Source of the DNA: Chloroflexota bacterium
Lineage (GTDB): Bacteria > Chloroflexota > JAJPGV01
DNA length: 64,000 bases
NCBI GenBank assembly: GCA_021325635.1
Contig: JAJPGV010000041.1
Location: 62,001 to 126,000 of the forward strand
Reading direction: 5' to 3'
Shown here in pieces: positions 45,416-54,255 of the stretch. Each line of letters starts with the position of its first letter. The stretch's first letter is position 1. A program made the translations under genes and the position numbers. The notes under the pieces were generated by a model. The model did no database searches and had not been told where the DNA came from. It was given only the letters and a program-made list of their open reading frames with translations.

Positions 45416-46486
45416 CTATTTCACGAGGCCGTTGGCTTTGAGCCAGGCGGCAGCGACGTCCTTGGGGTCCTTCTTGTCAACCCCCACCTGCTTGTTCAGG
45501 CCGGTCAGCTCTGCCGTGGTCAGCTTGGGCGCGATGGCGTTGATGGAGGTCTTGAAGTCCGGGCCGACCTTGGCCAGCAGGTCGTTGCGCACCACGGGCA
45601 CGATGTTGTCGGCCAGCTGCAGGTGCTTGTCGTCGTCGACCAGGACGAAGTTGTGGGTGGTGATGTTGGCGTCCGTGGTGAACAGCTCCCCGACCTGCAC
45701 CTGGTTGCTCTCCACCGCCTGAACGGTAATTGGCCCGCCGGTGTCCAGCGGCTTGAAGTCCTTGAACTTCAGGCCGTAGGTGTTCTGCAGCCCTATCAGG
45801 CAGAAGGGCCGGGTCGGGCATTCAGGCGTCCCGCCCAGGATCATCTCATTGGCGACAGGCGCGAGGTCGCTGATCTTCTTCAGGTTGTACTTGTCGGCGG
45901 TTGCCTTGGTAACCACGAAGCCGTCGTTGTCGACCGCGGGGGCGTACTGCAGCGGGGTCAGATTCTTGGCGGCCAGGGCCGTTTGCAGCTGCTGGGCCGT
46001 CTGGGCGGCGTCCGTGGATGGATTGGCGTTCTTGTCGATGAAGTGCAGGAGCGTGGCCATGTACTCGCCGTCCATGTCGATCTTGCCCGACTCCAGCGCC
46101 GGCTCCACGATCTCCCGGGAGCCGAGGTTGAAGCTGCGCGTCACCTTGTAGCCGTTGTTCTCCAGCACCTGGGCGTACAGCTCGCCCAACACCAGCTGCT
46201 CGGAGAAGTTGGTCGAACCGATGGTCACGGTGGGTTTGGTCCCGGCGGAGGCACTGGCAGCAGGGCTCGAAGCGGCGCTGGCGGCTGCGCTGGCGCTGGC
46301 TGCCGGCTTAGCGCTGGCCGGGCTGGCACTGGCCGCGGGACTGCTGGCGGCAGGCTTTGCTGCACTGGCCGGAGCCACGCTGGCCGGAGCGGCACTGCTG
46401 GCTGCCGGCGCGGCGCTGCCTCCGCAGGCCGCGAGTCCCAGAGCAACAGCCGTTATCAATGGGATGATCGTTCGGAATGGGCTCAT
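45416..46486 (-). CDS. Osmoprotectant (glycine betaine/choline type) substrate-binding lipoprotein
   Basis: Extracytoplasmic binding protein of an OpuC/ProX-type importer. A signal peptide ends in the lipobox LAAC, followed by about 55 residues of almost pure Ala/Ser/Pro, an unusually long flexible tether. The mature domain begins VTIGSTNFSEQLVLGELYAQ and contains ESGKIDMDGEYMATLL and VGELFTTDANITTHNFVLVDD, typical of the family. ATG 46486 has GGAGAG upstream. Last gene of the operon. Confidence 0.9.
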   Translation of the reverse strand: MSPFRTIIPLITAVALGLAACGGSAAPAASSAAPASVAPASAAKPAASSPAASASPASAKPAASASAAASAASSPAASASAGTKPTVTIGSTNFSEQLVLGELYAQVLENNGYKVTRSFNLGSREIVEPALESGKIDMDGEYMATLLHFIDKNANPSTDAAQTAQQLQTALAAKNLTPLQYAPAVDNDGFVVTKATADKYNLKKISDLAPVANEMILGGTPECPTRPFCLIGLQNTYGLKFKDFKPLDTGGPITVQAVESNQVQVGELFTTDANITTHNFVLVDDDKHLQLADNIVPVVRNDLLAKVGPDFKTSINAIAPKLTTAELTGLNKQVGVDKKDPKDVAAAWLKANGLVK

Positions 46487-46607
46487 TGTTCTCTCCCTAG
46501 TTGGTTGGCGCTCGAAGGCCGCCGCGGGCCTGTCGCAGGGCGGCGTTCGGACCGCCTGTCGCAACCGGAATTTGCCCTAGCATACACCGCTGGCGCCGCC
46601 GGCATTC

Positions 46608-47309
46608 CTAGTCCGGCGCGCCTGGTTGGAGCTCTCTGCGCACGCCGGGACTCACGGCCAGCCGTTCCAGCACACCGAAGGCCAGCTCCGTGACAATGGC
46701 CAGCAGAGCGACCAGGAGCGCTCCGGCGAACAGCCGTTCGTGCTCTTGGCGGGCCAGGCCGTCGACGATGTAGCGGCCGAGACCTCCGCCCGCGACGACG
46801 GCGCCAAGCGTCGCCGTGGCCACGATGGCGACCGCGGCATTTCGCACGCCGGCGATCACGATCGGCGCGGCGATGGGGATCTCGATCTGGAACAGGAGCT
46901 GCCAGCCGCTCAGGCCCATGCCTCGAGCCGCATCGACAACGTCCCGATCGACTTCTCGGACGGAGGTGAGGCTGTTCGTGAGGATGGGCGGGATGCCCAG
47001 AGGCACGAGGGCTATCAAGGTTGGCCAGAAGCCCAGGCCCAGCCCCAGTGCGAACGACACGGGAAGCGCCAAAGCGATCAGCGCCAGCGATGGCAGCGCC
47101 CGGCCGACGTTGGCGGCGTTCACCGCGGAGAAGCCAAAACGCCGGCTGTGGCCGAGATAGATGCCGAGCGGCAGGGCCAGCAGGACGGCGATCGCCGTCG
47201 CCGCGGCTGATAGCTCCAGGTGCTCCATTACGCGCGTGGGGATGCCGTCCGAGCCCTGCCAGTGCAGCGGATCCGTGAGCCAGGCGGCGACAGCGGCTAG
47301 AAAGGCCAT
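46608..47309 (-). CDS. Osmoprotectant ABC transporter permease 2
   Basis: Integral membrane subunit of the OpuC-type importer, 233 residues with about six helices. The permease EAA-type loop reads VDAARGMGLSGWQLLFQIEIPIA, which docks onto the ATPase, and LGAVVAGGGLGRYIVDG is conserved. ATG 47309 is 10 bases after permease 1; the longer reading from 47387 would overlap that gene. Confidence 0.9.
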   Translation of the reverse strand: MAFLAAVAAWLTDPLHWQGSDGIPTRVMEHLELSAAATAIAVLLALPLGIYLGHSRRFGFSAVNAANVGRALPSLALIALALPVSFALGLGLGFWPTLIALVPLGIPPILTNSLTSVREVDRDVVDAARGMGLSGWQLLFQIEIPIAAPIVIAGVRNAAVAIVATATLGAVVAGGGLGRYIVDGLARQEHERLFAGALLVALLAIVTELAFGVLERLAVSPGVRRELQPGAPD

Positions 47310-47319
47310 AGGCTGCGAA

Positions 47320-47976
47320 TCACTGCCTGGTTCGGGCCCAAGGAGTGGCCAGGCGCTCCACCTGGACGAGGAGCCAGTCGAGGGCAATGGCCAGCAGTAC
47401 TGACAGGACGGCGCCGAGGATGAGGGGGGTGGAGAAGAAGCGCTGGATGCCGTCGATGATGAAGTAGCCCAGGCCGCCCTGCCCGATGAGGGCGGTCACG
47501 GTGGTCAGTCCTACCGTGGTCACGGTGGCGACTCGCAGCCCGGCCACGATCACTCCCATGGCAAGGGGCAGCTCAACCTTCCACAGCACCTGGGCCGGGG
47601 TGTAGCCCATGCCCAGAGCGGACTCGCGCACGTCTGCTGGCACCGAGCGGATGCCGGCGACGATGTTGCGCACGAGGATCAGCAGCGTATAGCTGACCAG
47701 CCCAATCTCGGACGTGAGCACCGATAGTCCGGTGAAGGGGATCAGGAGGGCGAACAGCGCCAGGCTGGGGATGGTGTACAGCACGCCGGCCACCCAGGTG
47801 ATCGGCGCGTACACGCCGGGACGGTGGGCAGCCCATACTCCCAGCGCCAGCGACAGGACGAAGCCTATGCTCACCGCCAGGCCCGTGAGCACGAGGTGCT
47901 CCAGGATACGGTGCCCGACGTCGCCTAAGTGCGCGGCTATCCACTCCCAGCGGATGAGCGGTTCGCCCGGTGTCAT
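47320..47976 (-). CDS. Osmoprotectant ABC transporter permease 1
   Basis: Second membrane subunit, 218 residues with about six helices. The coupling loop reads VRESALGMGYTPAQVLWKVELPLAMG and the downstream TALIGQGGLGYFIIDGIQ is typical. It overlaps the ATPase gene by four bases (ATGA). The two permeases are related but distinct, as usual for OpuCB/OpuCD pairs. Confidence 0.9.
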   Translation of the reverse strand: MTPGEPLIRWEWIAAHLGDVGHRILEHLVLTGLAVSIGFVLSLALGVWAAHRPGVYAPITWVAGVLYTIPSLALFALLIPFTGLSVLTSEIGLVSYTLLILVRNIVAGIRSVPADVRESALGMGYTPAQVLWKVELPLAMGVIVAGLRVATVTTVGLTTVTALIGQGGLGYFIIDGIQRFFSTPLILGAVLSVLLAIALDWLLVQVERLATPWARTRQ

Positions 47977-49157
47977 GGGACAGGAGTGGGCACCGGCGCG
48001 CTCTCGATGGCCGATCGCAGCGCTCGCGCGATGTCTTCCAGGGTGATCACACCGCTGTAGCGGCCCTGATCGTCGACCACGATGGCAGTCTGAACGGCCA
48101 GGCCGAGCAGCATCGAAAGCGCATCGTGCAGGTTGGTGTCGCGCTGCACGAACGGCGACGATTCGTCAGCCTGGTCGCGACTCGTCTTGCCAGTCGCGGC
48201 CATGCGGCGGCTGTTGAGCCAGCCGATGGGGCGCCGCCCATCGTCGAGCAGCAGGTGGTAGGCAGGCATGGTTGGGGCCCCCGCTCCCTCAGGCCCGAGG
48301 GGCTGGCCCTCCACGACAATGGGCGCCTGGCCTAGCTCGATCTCGCCGACGGTCGTGAGCGCCAGTCGTTTGAGGCCGCGGTCCGCCCCCACAAAACGGG
48401 CGACGAAGTCGTTGGCCGGTCTGGTGAGCAGCTCTTCGGGCGGCGCGTACTGAGCCAGCAGGCCGCCGGATTGCATGACCGCCACGCGGTCGCCCATCTT
48501 TATCGCTTCGTCGATGTCATGCGTGACGAACACCACCGTGGTCCTGAGCTCTTGATGGAGCCGCAGGAACTCGTTCTGCAGCCGAGCGCGAGCTATGGGA
48601 TCCACCGCCCCGAACGGCTCGTCCATGAGCATCACCGGCGGCTCGGCAGCCATGGCGCGAGCCACGCCGACTCGCTGTCGTTCGCCTCCGGAAAGCTCGG
48701 CCGGATAGCGTCCTCGGACCACGGCCGGATCCAGGCCAATGACGTGCAGCAGCTCGTCGACGCGCCGGCGCACCCGATCCTCCGGCCAGTTGAGCAGGCG
48801 TGGGACGGTGGCGATGTTGTCGGCTATCGTCCTGTGCGGGAACAAGCCGATGTGCTGAATGACGTAGCCGATGCGGCGGCGCAGCTTGGTGGGGGGAATG
48901 CGGGAGATCGGCTGGCCGTCAATCAGGATCTCCCCGCTGCTGGGCTCGATCAGCCGGTTGATCATCTTCAGCGTGGTCGTCTTTCCGCAGCCGCTCGGCC
49001 CGACCAGGACACAGATCTCTCCGGGCGGCACCAGCAGCGACAGGTCGTTGACGGCGCCCACCTGGCTCCCTGACCGTGAACGTTCGGCAAAGTGTTTGCT
49101 GACACGGCGTAGCTCGACCGTTGCGCCGCCGGTCCGGGAGCTGAAAGGAGACGTCAT
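47973..49157 (-). CDS. Osmoprotectant ABC transporter ATPase with CBS domain
   Basis: Walker A VGPSGCGKTTTLKM, signature LSGGERQRVGVARA, Walker B VMLMDEPFGAVDP and the His switch FVTHDIDEA are complete. The C-terminal part (about 290-394) holds CBS-like sequence (DTNLHDALSMLLGLAVQTAIVV, then GVITLEDIARAL), which in OpuA senses ionic strength. ATG 49157 gives 394 residues; a start at 49259 would extend across the divergent gene's leader. First gene of the operon. Confidence 0.9.
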   Translation of the reverse strand: MTSPFSSRTGGATVELRRVSKHFAERSRSGSQVGAVNDLSLLVPPGEICVLVGPSGCGKTTTLKMINRLIEPSSGEILIDGQPISRIPPTKLRRRIGYVIQHIGLFPHRTIADNIATVPRLLNWPEDRVRRRVDELLHVIGLDPAVVRGRYPAELSGGERQRVGVARAMAAEPPVMLMDEPFGAVDPIARARLQNEFLRLHQELRTTVVFVTHDIDEAIKMGDRVAVMQSGGLLAQYAPPEELLTRPANDFVARFVGADRGLKRLALTTVGEIELGQAPIVVEGQPLGPEGAGAPTMPAYHLLLDDGRRPIGWLNSRRMAATGKTSRDQADESSPFVQRDTNLHDALSMLLGLAVQTAIVVDDQGRYSGVITLEDIARALRSAIESAPVPTPVP

Positions 49158-49239
49158 CCGTGTTGCAGAGAGCGTACCGTTTGGAGCCCCGGCAGATCCC
49201 CTCGAACGGCGCTGAGCCGTATTGTTTGGAGAAAGCACG

Positions 49240-50103
49240 ATGATCGAACTGAGCGCCAACCAGCAGGTCGCCGCCGCCCAGCAGACCGCTTACGAGCGGC
49301 TGTCGCTCGGCGGGCCCAACAGCGTGGCCTGGAAGATCAACCGCGAGATCGTGGTGCTGCTGGGGTGGTCGGCGGCGGTGCTCATGCAGCTGGCGCATCC
49401 CCTGGTGCTGGCAGGTGTGTTGGACCACAGCGTCTTCGTCGCGGAACCGCGGCGGCGCTTGGAGCGGCTGAGGAGCACGGTTGAGTCCATGCTGCTGCTG
49501 ACCTTCGGCAGCCCTGAGGATGTGCGCCGCACGGCGAACAAGATCAACGGCATCCACGATCGAGTCCACGGCCGGCTGCGGAGGCAGGCGGGTCCACTGC
49601 CGGCCGGGACGCATTACTCGGCGCATGATCCCGAGCTGCTGCGCTGGGTCCACGCCACGCTGATAGACGTCTTGCCGCGCACGTACCGCGTGTTCGTTGG
49701 ACCGCTCAGCCGCGAGGAGGTCGACGCCTATTGCGCGGAGGCCACCGTCGTGGAGTCACTGCTGGGCATGCCTCGCGGCTATCTGCCGAAGAGCTCGGCC
49801 GAGCTTCGATCATACATGGACGACACCTACGCCAGCGGCGTCATTACGGTCACAGATGAGACACGCTGGTTGGCCGGAGAGGTCCTGCGCCCCATCCCTC
49901 TGCCCGGCAAACTGCACTGGGCGGTGGACTGGCTCGGCGCCCTGCCGACCATCGGGCTGCTGCCGGCGCAGGTTCGGCAGGCCTACAACCTGAGCTGGGG
50001 GACGGCCGAGCGTGCCTGTCTGCGCGCCGGCTCAGCTATCTTGCGCGGTGCGCTTCCCTTGGCGCCTTCACTGCTGCGCCATTGGCCGGCGTCGCGCCGC
50101 TGA
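49240..50103 (+). CDS. DUF2236 / MpaB-like oxygenase
   Basis: A 287-residue helical protein. The family pattern is seen as SVAWKINREIVVLLGWSAAVLMQ then LAHPLVLAGVLDHS, with the conserved His-Pro, IHDRVHG and LRWVHATLID. Members include latex-clearing protein and MpaB oxygenases, which bind haem b, but most are uncharacterised. The ATG at 49240 has GGAG nine bases upstream. Monocistronic, divergent from the opuC operon. Confidence 0.82.
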   Translation: MIELSANQQVAAAQQTAYERLSLGGPNSVAWKINREIVVLLGWSAAVLMQLAHPLVLAGVLDHSVFVAEPRRRLERLRSTVESMLLLTFGSPEDVRRTANKINGIHDRVHGRLRRQAGPLPAGTHYSAHDPELLRWVHATLIDVLPRTYRVFVGPLSREEVDAYCAEATVVESLLGMPRGYLPKSSAELRSYMDDTYASGVITVTDETRWLAGEVLRPIPLPGKLHWAVDWLGALPTIGLLPAQVRQAYNLSWGTAERACLRAGSAILRGALPLAPSLLRHWPASRR

Positions 50104-50130
50104 TCGACGCTCGGCCTCCATCTCGGCCGA

Positions 50131-51357
50131 TCAGCTGGCGGCTTTGGCCGCTTTGGCCATGTCGCCTGCCTCCGCCCAGCGGTCCCGAACCATCTTTTCG
50201 AGCAGGGGCTGCGCTTTGAAGTCGGGCTGAGAAGCGGCGGTCCCGAACCACTTCACCGCGTCCTCGTACTTGTTGAGCCGCATGTCGATCTCGGCGATGA
50301 GGTACGCCCACAGCACCCCCTGTTTGGCGGCGTCGCTGGTAGTGAAAGCTTTCTCGTACCACTCGCTCGCTTTGGCCAGGTAGGCTTTCTCCTGGTCGCT
50401 GTCGCCGCGGACTCGCTCTACCCAGGCCATGCGGTGGTACAGACCGGCGCATTTCTCAGCGCCGCCCCGCAGTCCGTCATAGAAGGCCGTCGCCAGCTGG
50501 TAGCTGCGGAGGGCCAGCCCGCCGTCACGGTAGTAGGTGAAGTCGTACTTGGTGGGATCGGCCTTCTTCAGCTCTTCCAGCGCGGGCCGGACCCGGGCTA
50601 CCTGGACCGACTGCATGCTGGCGAAGTCGTCTGCATAGGCTGCAAGGTTGCAGTTGGGGCAGACCCACACGGCATACCAGTTGGGGTCGACGCCGGTGTA
50701 GTGGTTCATGAAGTCGCTGTCGCGCTCGGTCATGTTGATGGCTTGCGATCGCACGTTCCAGGCATGGAAGGTGGTCCGGCAGTTCGGACACTTCACGTCT
50801 TTCTTCCACAGCGCATTGGCGTAGTCCACGCTGAGCACCGGACCCACCTGGCCGGCTACGCCTGCCGGGGCTTCGGGAGCGGCGGCCTGGGCTGTCTCAG
50901 CGGCTGGAGGCGCTGCCGCGCTCGGCGCCGCAGCCGCGGCCGCCGCGGGCGTCGCAGCCGCGGGCGCCGCAGCCGCCCGGGATTCGGCGCGAACCACCTG
51001 CTCGCAGCTCTTGCGGATGACTACCAGGGCGAACGAGGGCGTGGCCTCGGCCAGCCGAATGGCCGTTTCCGCGGTGAACCCAAGCAGCTGGGAATCGTCC
51101 AATGCCGTCGCCTTGCTGACTCGCGGCCTGCCGGTGAAGAGATCGACCTCACCGAAGAGATCGCCCGGGGCGACCGTCTGTGCATCCTGACCTGCGCGTT
51201 CCAGCTGCACTCGTCCGCGCATGACCACGTAGAACTTGTCCGCGGCGTCACCCACGGAGAAGATCACGTCGCCCTTTTTGACGCTGGATCCGAACTCTTC
51301 GCGCAGCGCGAAGAGCTTCATCAGGTCCAGACCCTGCCCAGTACTCGCTCCTGCCAT
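50131..51357 (-). CDS. Cyclic-nucleotide-binding domain protein with DUF2225-like zinc and TPR region
   Basis: Three parts in 408 residues. Residues 1-125 are a cNMP-binding-type beta roll (KKGDVIFSVGDAADKFYVVMRGRVQLE, APGDLFGEVDLFTGRPRV). An Ala/Pro-rich linker (about 125-175) follows. The rest has two CPNC zinc knuckles (KCPNCRTTFHAW, VCPNCNLAAYAD) and helical repeats resembling TPRs, the DUF2225 layout. It has no enzymatic motif, so it looks like a sensor/scaffold. The E-x-D in GEVDL replaces the usual E-x-A before the Arg, so nucleotide binding is uncertain. A 23-codon reading frame lies upstream. Confidence 0.78.
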   Translation of the reverse strand: MAGASTGQGLDLMKLFALREEFGSSVKKGDVIFSVGDAADKFYVVMRGRVQLERAGQDAQTVAPGDLFGEVDLFTGRPRVSKATALDDSQLLGFTAETAIRLAEATPSFALVVIRKSCEQVVRAESRAAAAPAAATPAAAAAAAPSAAAPPAAETAQAAAPEAPAGVAGQVGPVLSVDYANALWKKDVKCPNCRTTFHAWNVRSQAINMTERDSDFMNHYTGVDPNWYAVWVCPNCNLAAYADDFASMQSVQVARVRPALEELKKADPTKYDFTYYRDGGLALRSYQLATAFYDGLRGGAEKCAGLYHRMAWVERVRGDSDQEKAYLAKASEWYEKAFTTSDAAKQGVLWAYLIAEIDMRLNKYEDAVKWFGTAASQPDFKAQPLLEKMVRDRWAEAGDMAKAAKAAS

Positions 51358-51385
51358 TCCTACCTCTGTTGCCGAGCTGCCGCTG

Positions 51386-51457
51386 TCACCGTATCCACGC
51401 TCGGAAGGTCCCTTCAGCTAAAACCACGGCGCCATCCTGCAGCGGCTCGCGCGACAT
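51386..51457 (-). CDS. Candidate 23-residue upstream peptide
   Basis: MSREPLQDGAVVLAEGTF followed by RAWIR and TGA, preceded at seven bases by a strong GGAGG site. It ends 28 bases before the cNMP/DUF2225 gene and is in another frame. The good ribosome site is the main evidence; it may be a leader peptide or a chance purine run. Confidence 0.35.
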   Translation of the reverse strand: MSREPLQDGAVVLAEGTFRAWIR

Positions 51458-51498
51458 TATTCCCCCTCCCTGCTTGGCTTACTCCAAATGTATCCCCC

Positions 51499-51834
51499 AT
51501 GGTTGCCATAATGGGAGCATTGTCCGAAGCTTCGCCACCGCCAATGATGGCCGATCCTGTATGGGCCTATCGCAAGAACTACGAGCCCAAAGAGGTACTG
51601 TACCAGGCTATCGACCTTCTGCAGAGGCATCTGGCGGAGCTGCCGGAGGAGCTGTCGACACTCGATAACCTCAGGCGTGCCTTCAACCGGCTGTGGATCA
51701 TGCTCGAGGTCGATGATCGCGTCGTCGTGACGGCGCACACCAGCGTGCTGATGAGCGAAGAGCAGTGGCTGCGCTGCCAGCAATCCACGATTGCGCGTAG
51801 GAGGGTGGAGCTGGGCTCCGACCAGGGCGATTGA
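51499..51834 (+). CDS. Small unknown protein
   Basis: A protein of up to 111 residues. The core VWAYRKNYEPKEVLYQAIDL, then LQRHLAELPEELSTLDNLRRAF and RLWIMLEVDDRVVVTAHTSV reads as a folded helical-to-strand domain, unlike random frames. No family is recognised. Start choices are ATG 51499, 51511 and 51544/51547; none has a clear ribosome site. It lies alone on the plus strand, between the minus-strand cNMP gene and the convergent accDA. Confidence 0.5.
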   Translation: MVAIMGALSEASPPPMMADPVWAYRKNYEPKEVLYQAIDLLQRHLAELPEELSTLDNLRRAFNRLWIMLEVDDRVVVTAHTSVLMSEEQWLRCQQSTIARRRVELGSDQGD

Positions 51835-51862
51835 GCCCTGGCCCAGCGAAGCAACCCTACGG

Positions 51863-53728
51863 CTACTCCCTGTGCCCCACGAAGGGGACCTGCGCCAGCT
51901 CGCTGACGCGCTGCGGGTCCGGCTCCGGCTGGGCGATGGGTCCCATGGCCCGATACTTCTCCCGCCGCCGGCGCACCAGTGCCTCCGGATCGCCGGCGTC
52001 GATGCCGGCAAGCTCCATTCGCAGCGCCGTGGCAAGGTTCGCGCAGCAGGCAGCGTAATCACGATGCGCGCCCCCCACCGGCTCAGGCACGATCCCGTCG
52101 ATCAAGTCCAGGGCTTTGAGCTCCTGGGCGGTAACGCGCATGGCTTCGGCCGCCTGCGGAGCGAAGGCAGAGTCACGCCAGACGATGGCGGCGCAGCCCT
52201 CCGGGGAGGCGACCGAGTACACGGCGTGCTCGAGCATGAGGACGCGATCGCCCAGACCGATGGCCAGCGCTCCGCCGCTGCCGCCTTCTCCGATGATCGT
52301 CACGATGACCGGCACGTGCAGCGAGAGCATGGTGAGCAGGTTGCTGGCGATGGCTTCGGCCTGGCCTCGTGATTCGTCGTCCATGACCGGCGAGGCGCCC
52401 GGGGTATCGGGAAAGCACAGCACCGGCAGGCCAAAGCGTTCCGCCAGCCGCATCAGGCGCTGCGCCTTGCGGTAGCCCTCGGGATGGGCCATGCCGAAGT
52501 TTCGGAACACGTTCTCTCGCGTATCCCGACCCTTCTGATGCCCAATGACCATTACCGGGCGTCCGGCCAGTCTGGCCGGACCGCCGACGATAGCGGCGTC
52601 GTCGCCGAAGCGGCGGTCTCCGTGCAGCTCTATGAAGTCGGTGAAGACGCCCGCGATGACTTCGTTCAGATGGATTCGAGCCGGGTGTCGCGCCACCTGG
52701 ACCTTCTGCCACGGCTTGAGCTGCCGGTAGAGCCCGGCTAGCTTCTCCCGCAGCGTCTCTTCGAGCTGCGCCGATCGCTGCTGGGCCCGAGCGTCGCCTT
52801 TCGCGGCGTGCTTGTATGCGTCACCCAGCTGGTGCTCGACGTCGGCCAGGGTGTGTTCGAAATCCAGGAGCTTGACCCCTGCGGAGGCGGCTGGGGTCTG
52901 GACCGCCGGCCGCTCCACTGACTCCGGCAGCGCTTGGCCGCCGAGGAGGCGCACCAAGCGAGTAACGGTGTCACGCAGCTCCGGCCGTGGAACGACGGCG
53001 TCGATCATGCCGTGGGCCAGCATGTACTGCGAGTCCCGCTCGTCGGCGCCGACTTTGTGCTTGGTCGTCTGCTCGATGACCCGCGGGCCAGCAAACCCTA
53101 TCGCCGCTCCGGGCTCAGCCAGGATGACGTCGGCGATGGAGACGAAGCTGGCCGTAACGCCGGCATACGTCGGATCGGTGCAGATGCAGATGAATGGCAG
53201 CCCGGCCTCAGCCAGGCGCGCCGCGGTGGCAGTAGTCTTGGCCATCTGCATGAGGGAAAACAGCCCCTCGTGCATGCGCGCGCCGCCGGAGGTGGCAAAG
53301 ATGACCAGGGCGCAGCGCTCGGCCAGCGCCCGCTCGAAGCTGCGCGCAATCTTCTCGCCCACGACGCTGCCCATGCTGGCGCCAAGGAAGGAAGCATCCA
53401 TGACCGCCAGCACGATGGGCTCGCCATCGAGCCGAGCGGTTCCGTAGACAATGGCCTCCGATAGGCCGGAGGAACGACGGGCTTCGACCAGCCGGTCGGG
53501 ATATGACTTTTCCTTGGCGATGAAGCGCAGCGGATCGGCGGACGCTATGTCCGCGTCCAGCTCGCGAAAGCTGTTGGGGTCGGCAAACTGCTCGATGCGC
53601 TCAGGCGCGCGTAGGCGGAAGTGGTACTGACACTTGTGGCAGACCTGGAGGTTCTTAGTCAGCTCTCGCTGATAGAGCAGCTCACCACAGCGGGTGCACT
53701 TGACCCAGAGGACCGGCCCTTCGCTCAA
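51863..53728 (-). CDS. Acetyl-CoA carboxylase carboxyltransferase, beta-alpha fusion
   Basis: A 621-residue fusion of AccD (about 1-270) and AccA (about 300-600), which transfer CO2 from biotin to acetyl-CoA. The AccD zinc ribbon is complete (Cys11, 14, 30, 33), and SFERALAERCALVIFATSGGARMHEG and PTYAGVTASF are typical. The AccA half has FIELHGDRRFGDDAAIVGG, VIGHQKGRDTRENV-type, FPDTPGA and IGEGGSGGALAIG. Fusion fixes a 1:1 ratio; such AccDA forms occur in a few lineages. It precedes neither accB nor accC in this window. Confidence 0.94.
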   Translation of the reverse strand: MSEGPVLWVKCTRCGELLYQRELTKNLQVCHKCQYHFRLRAPERIEQFADPNSFRELDADIASADPLRFIAKEKSYPDRLVEARRSSGLSEAIVYGTARLDGEPIVLAVMDASFLGASMGSVVGEKIARSFERALAERCALVIFATSGGARMHEGLFSLMQMAKTTATAARLAEAGLPFICICTDPTYAGVTASFVSIADVILAEPGAAIGFAGPRVIEQTTKHKVGADERDSQYMLAHGMIDAVVPRPELRDTVTRLVRLLGGQALPESVERPAVQTPAASAGVKLLDFEHTLADVEHQLGDAYKHAAKGDARAQQRSAQLEETLREKLAGLYRQLKPWQKVQVARHPARIHLNEVIAGVFTDFIELHGDRRFGDDAAIVGGPARLAGRPVMVIGHQKGRDTRENVFRNFGMAHPEGYRKAQRLMRLAERFGLPVLCFPDTPGASPVMDDESRGQAEAIASNLLTMLSLHVPVIVTIIGEGGSGGALAIGLGDRVLMLEHAVYSVASPEGCAAIVWRDSAFAPQAAEAMRVTAQELKALDLIDGIVPEPVGGAHRDYAACCANLATALRMELAGIDAGDPEALVRRRREKYRAMGPIAQPEPDPQRVSELAQVPFVGHRE

Positions 53729-53759
53729 CGCGCTGATGTTAGCAGCACTGCCCGGCCGG

Positions 53760-54251
53760 TCACCGGTAGTTGATGAACTGCAGCGGAACGGGGTAGTCCT
53801 GCTCGCGCAGCAGCTTGATGACCGCCTGGAGCTCGTCCTTGTTCCGGCTGAACACGCGTACCGCGTCGCCCTGTATCTGGGTGCGCGCCTTCGGCATATC
53901 GTCCCGCACGAGCTTGGCGATCTTCTTGGCCAGCTCTTCGTTGATGCCGGCCTTGAGGGCGATCTTCTGCCTGTAGGTGCTGCCCGACGCCGGCTCCGCC
54001 TTGCCGTAATCGAAGATTTTCAGCGACAGCCCGCGACGGATGGCCTTCGATTGCAGTACGTCCTGGATGGACTTGATCTGGAACTCGGAATCGCCCACGA
54101 GCTGGATGGCGTCCTTCTCCAGCTCGATGTCAGCTTTGGTGCCCTTGAAGTCGTAGCGTGTTGCCAGCTCTCGCTTGGTTTGGTCGACCGCGTTGACCAG
54201 CTCCTGGCGATCGAACTGTGAAACGACGTCGAATGAAAACTCGCCTGCCAT
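53760..54251 (-). CDS. YajQ-family protein
   Basis: A 163-residue nucleotide-binding-like protein with two ferredoxin-like folds; some homologues bind cyclic di-GMP. FSFDVVSQFDRQELVNAVDQ, RYDFKGT and QIQGDAVRVFSRNKDELQAVI are family signatures. It lies 31 bases before accDA and four bases after rodZ in the operon rodZ-yajQ-accDA. Confidence 0.94.
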   Translation of the reverse strand: MAGEFSFDVVSQFDRQELVNAVDQTKRELATRYDFKGTKADIELEKDAIQLVGDSEFQIKSIQDVLQSKAIRRGLSLKIFDYGKAEPASGSTYRQKIALKAGINEELAKKIAKLVRDDMPKARTQIQGDAVRVFSRNKDELQAVIKLLREQDYPVPLQFINYR

Positions 54252-54255
54252 GTCC

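Noticed and set aside
46255-46430. Ala/Ser-rich low-complexity DNA as a repeat array or CRISPR
   Set aside because: It encodes the flexible tether of the binding lipoprotein; unit lengths are irregular and there are no spacers.
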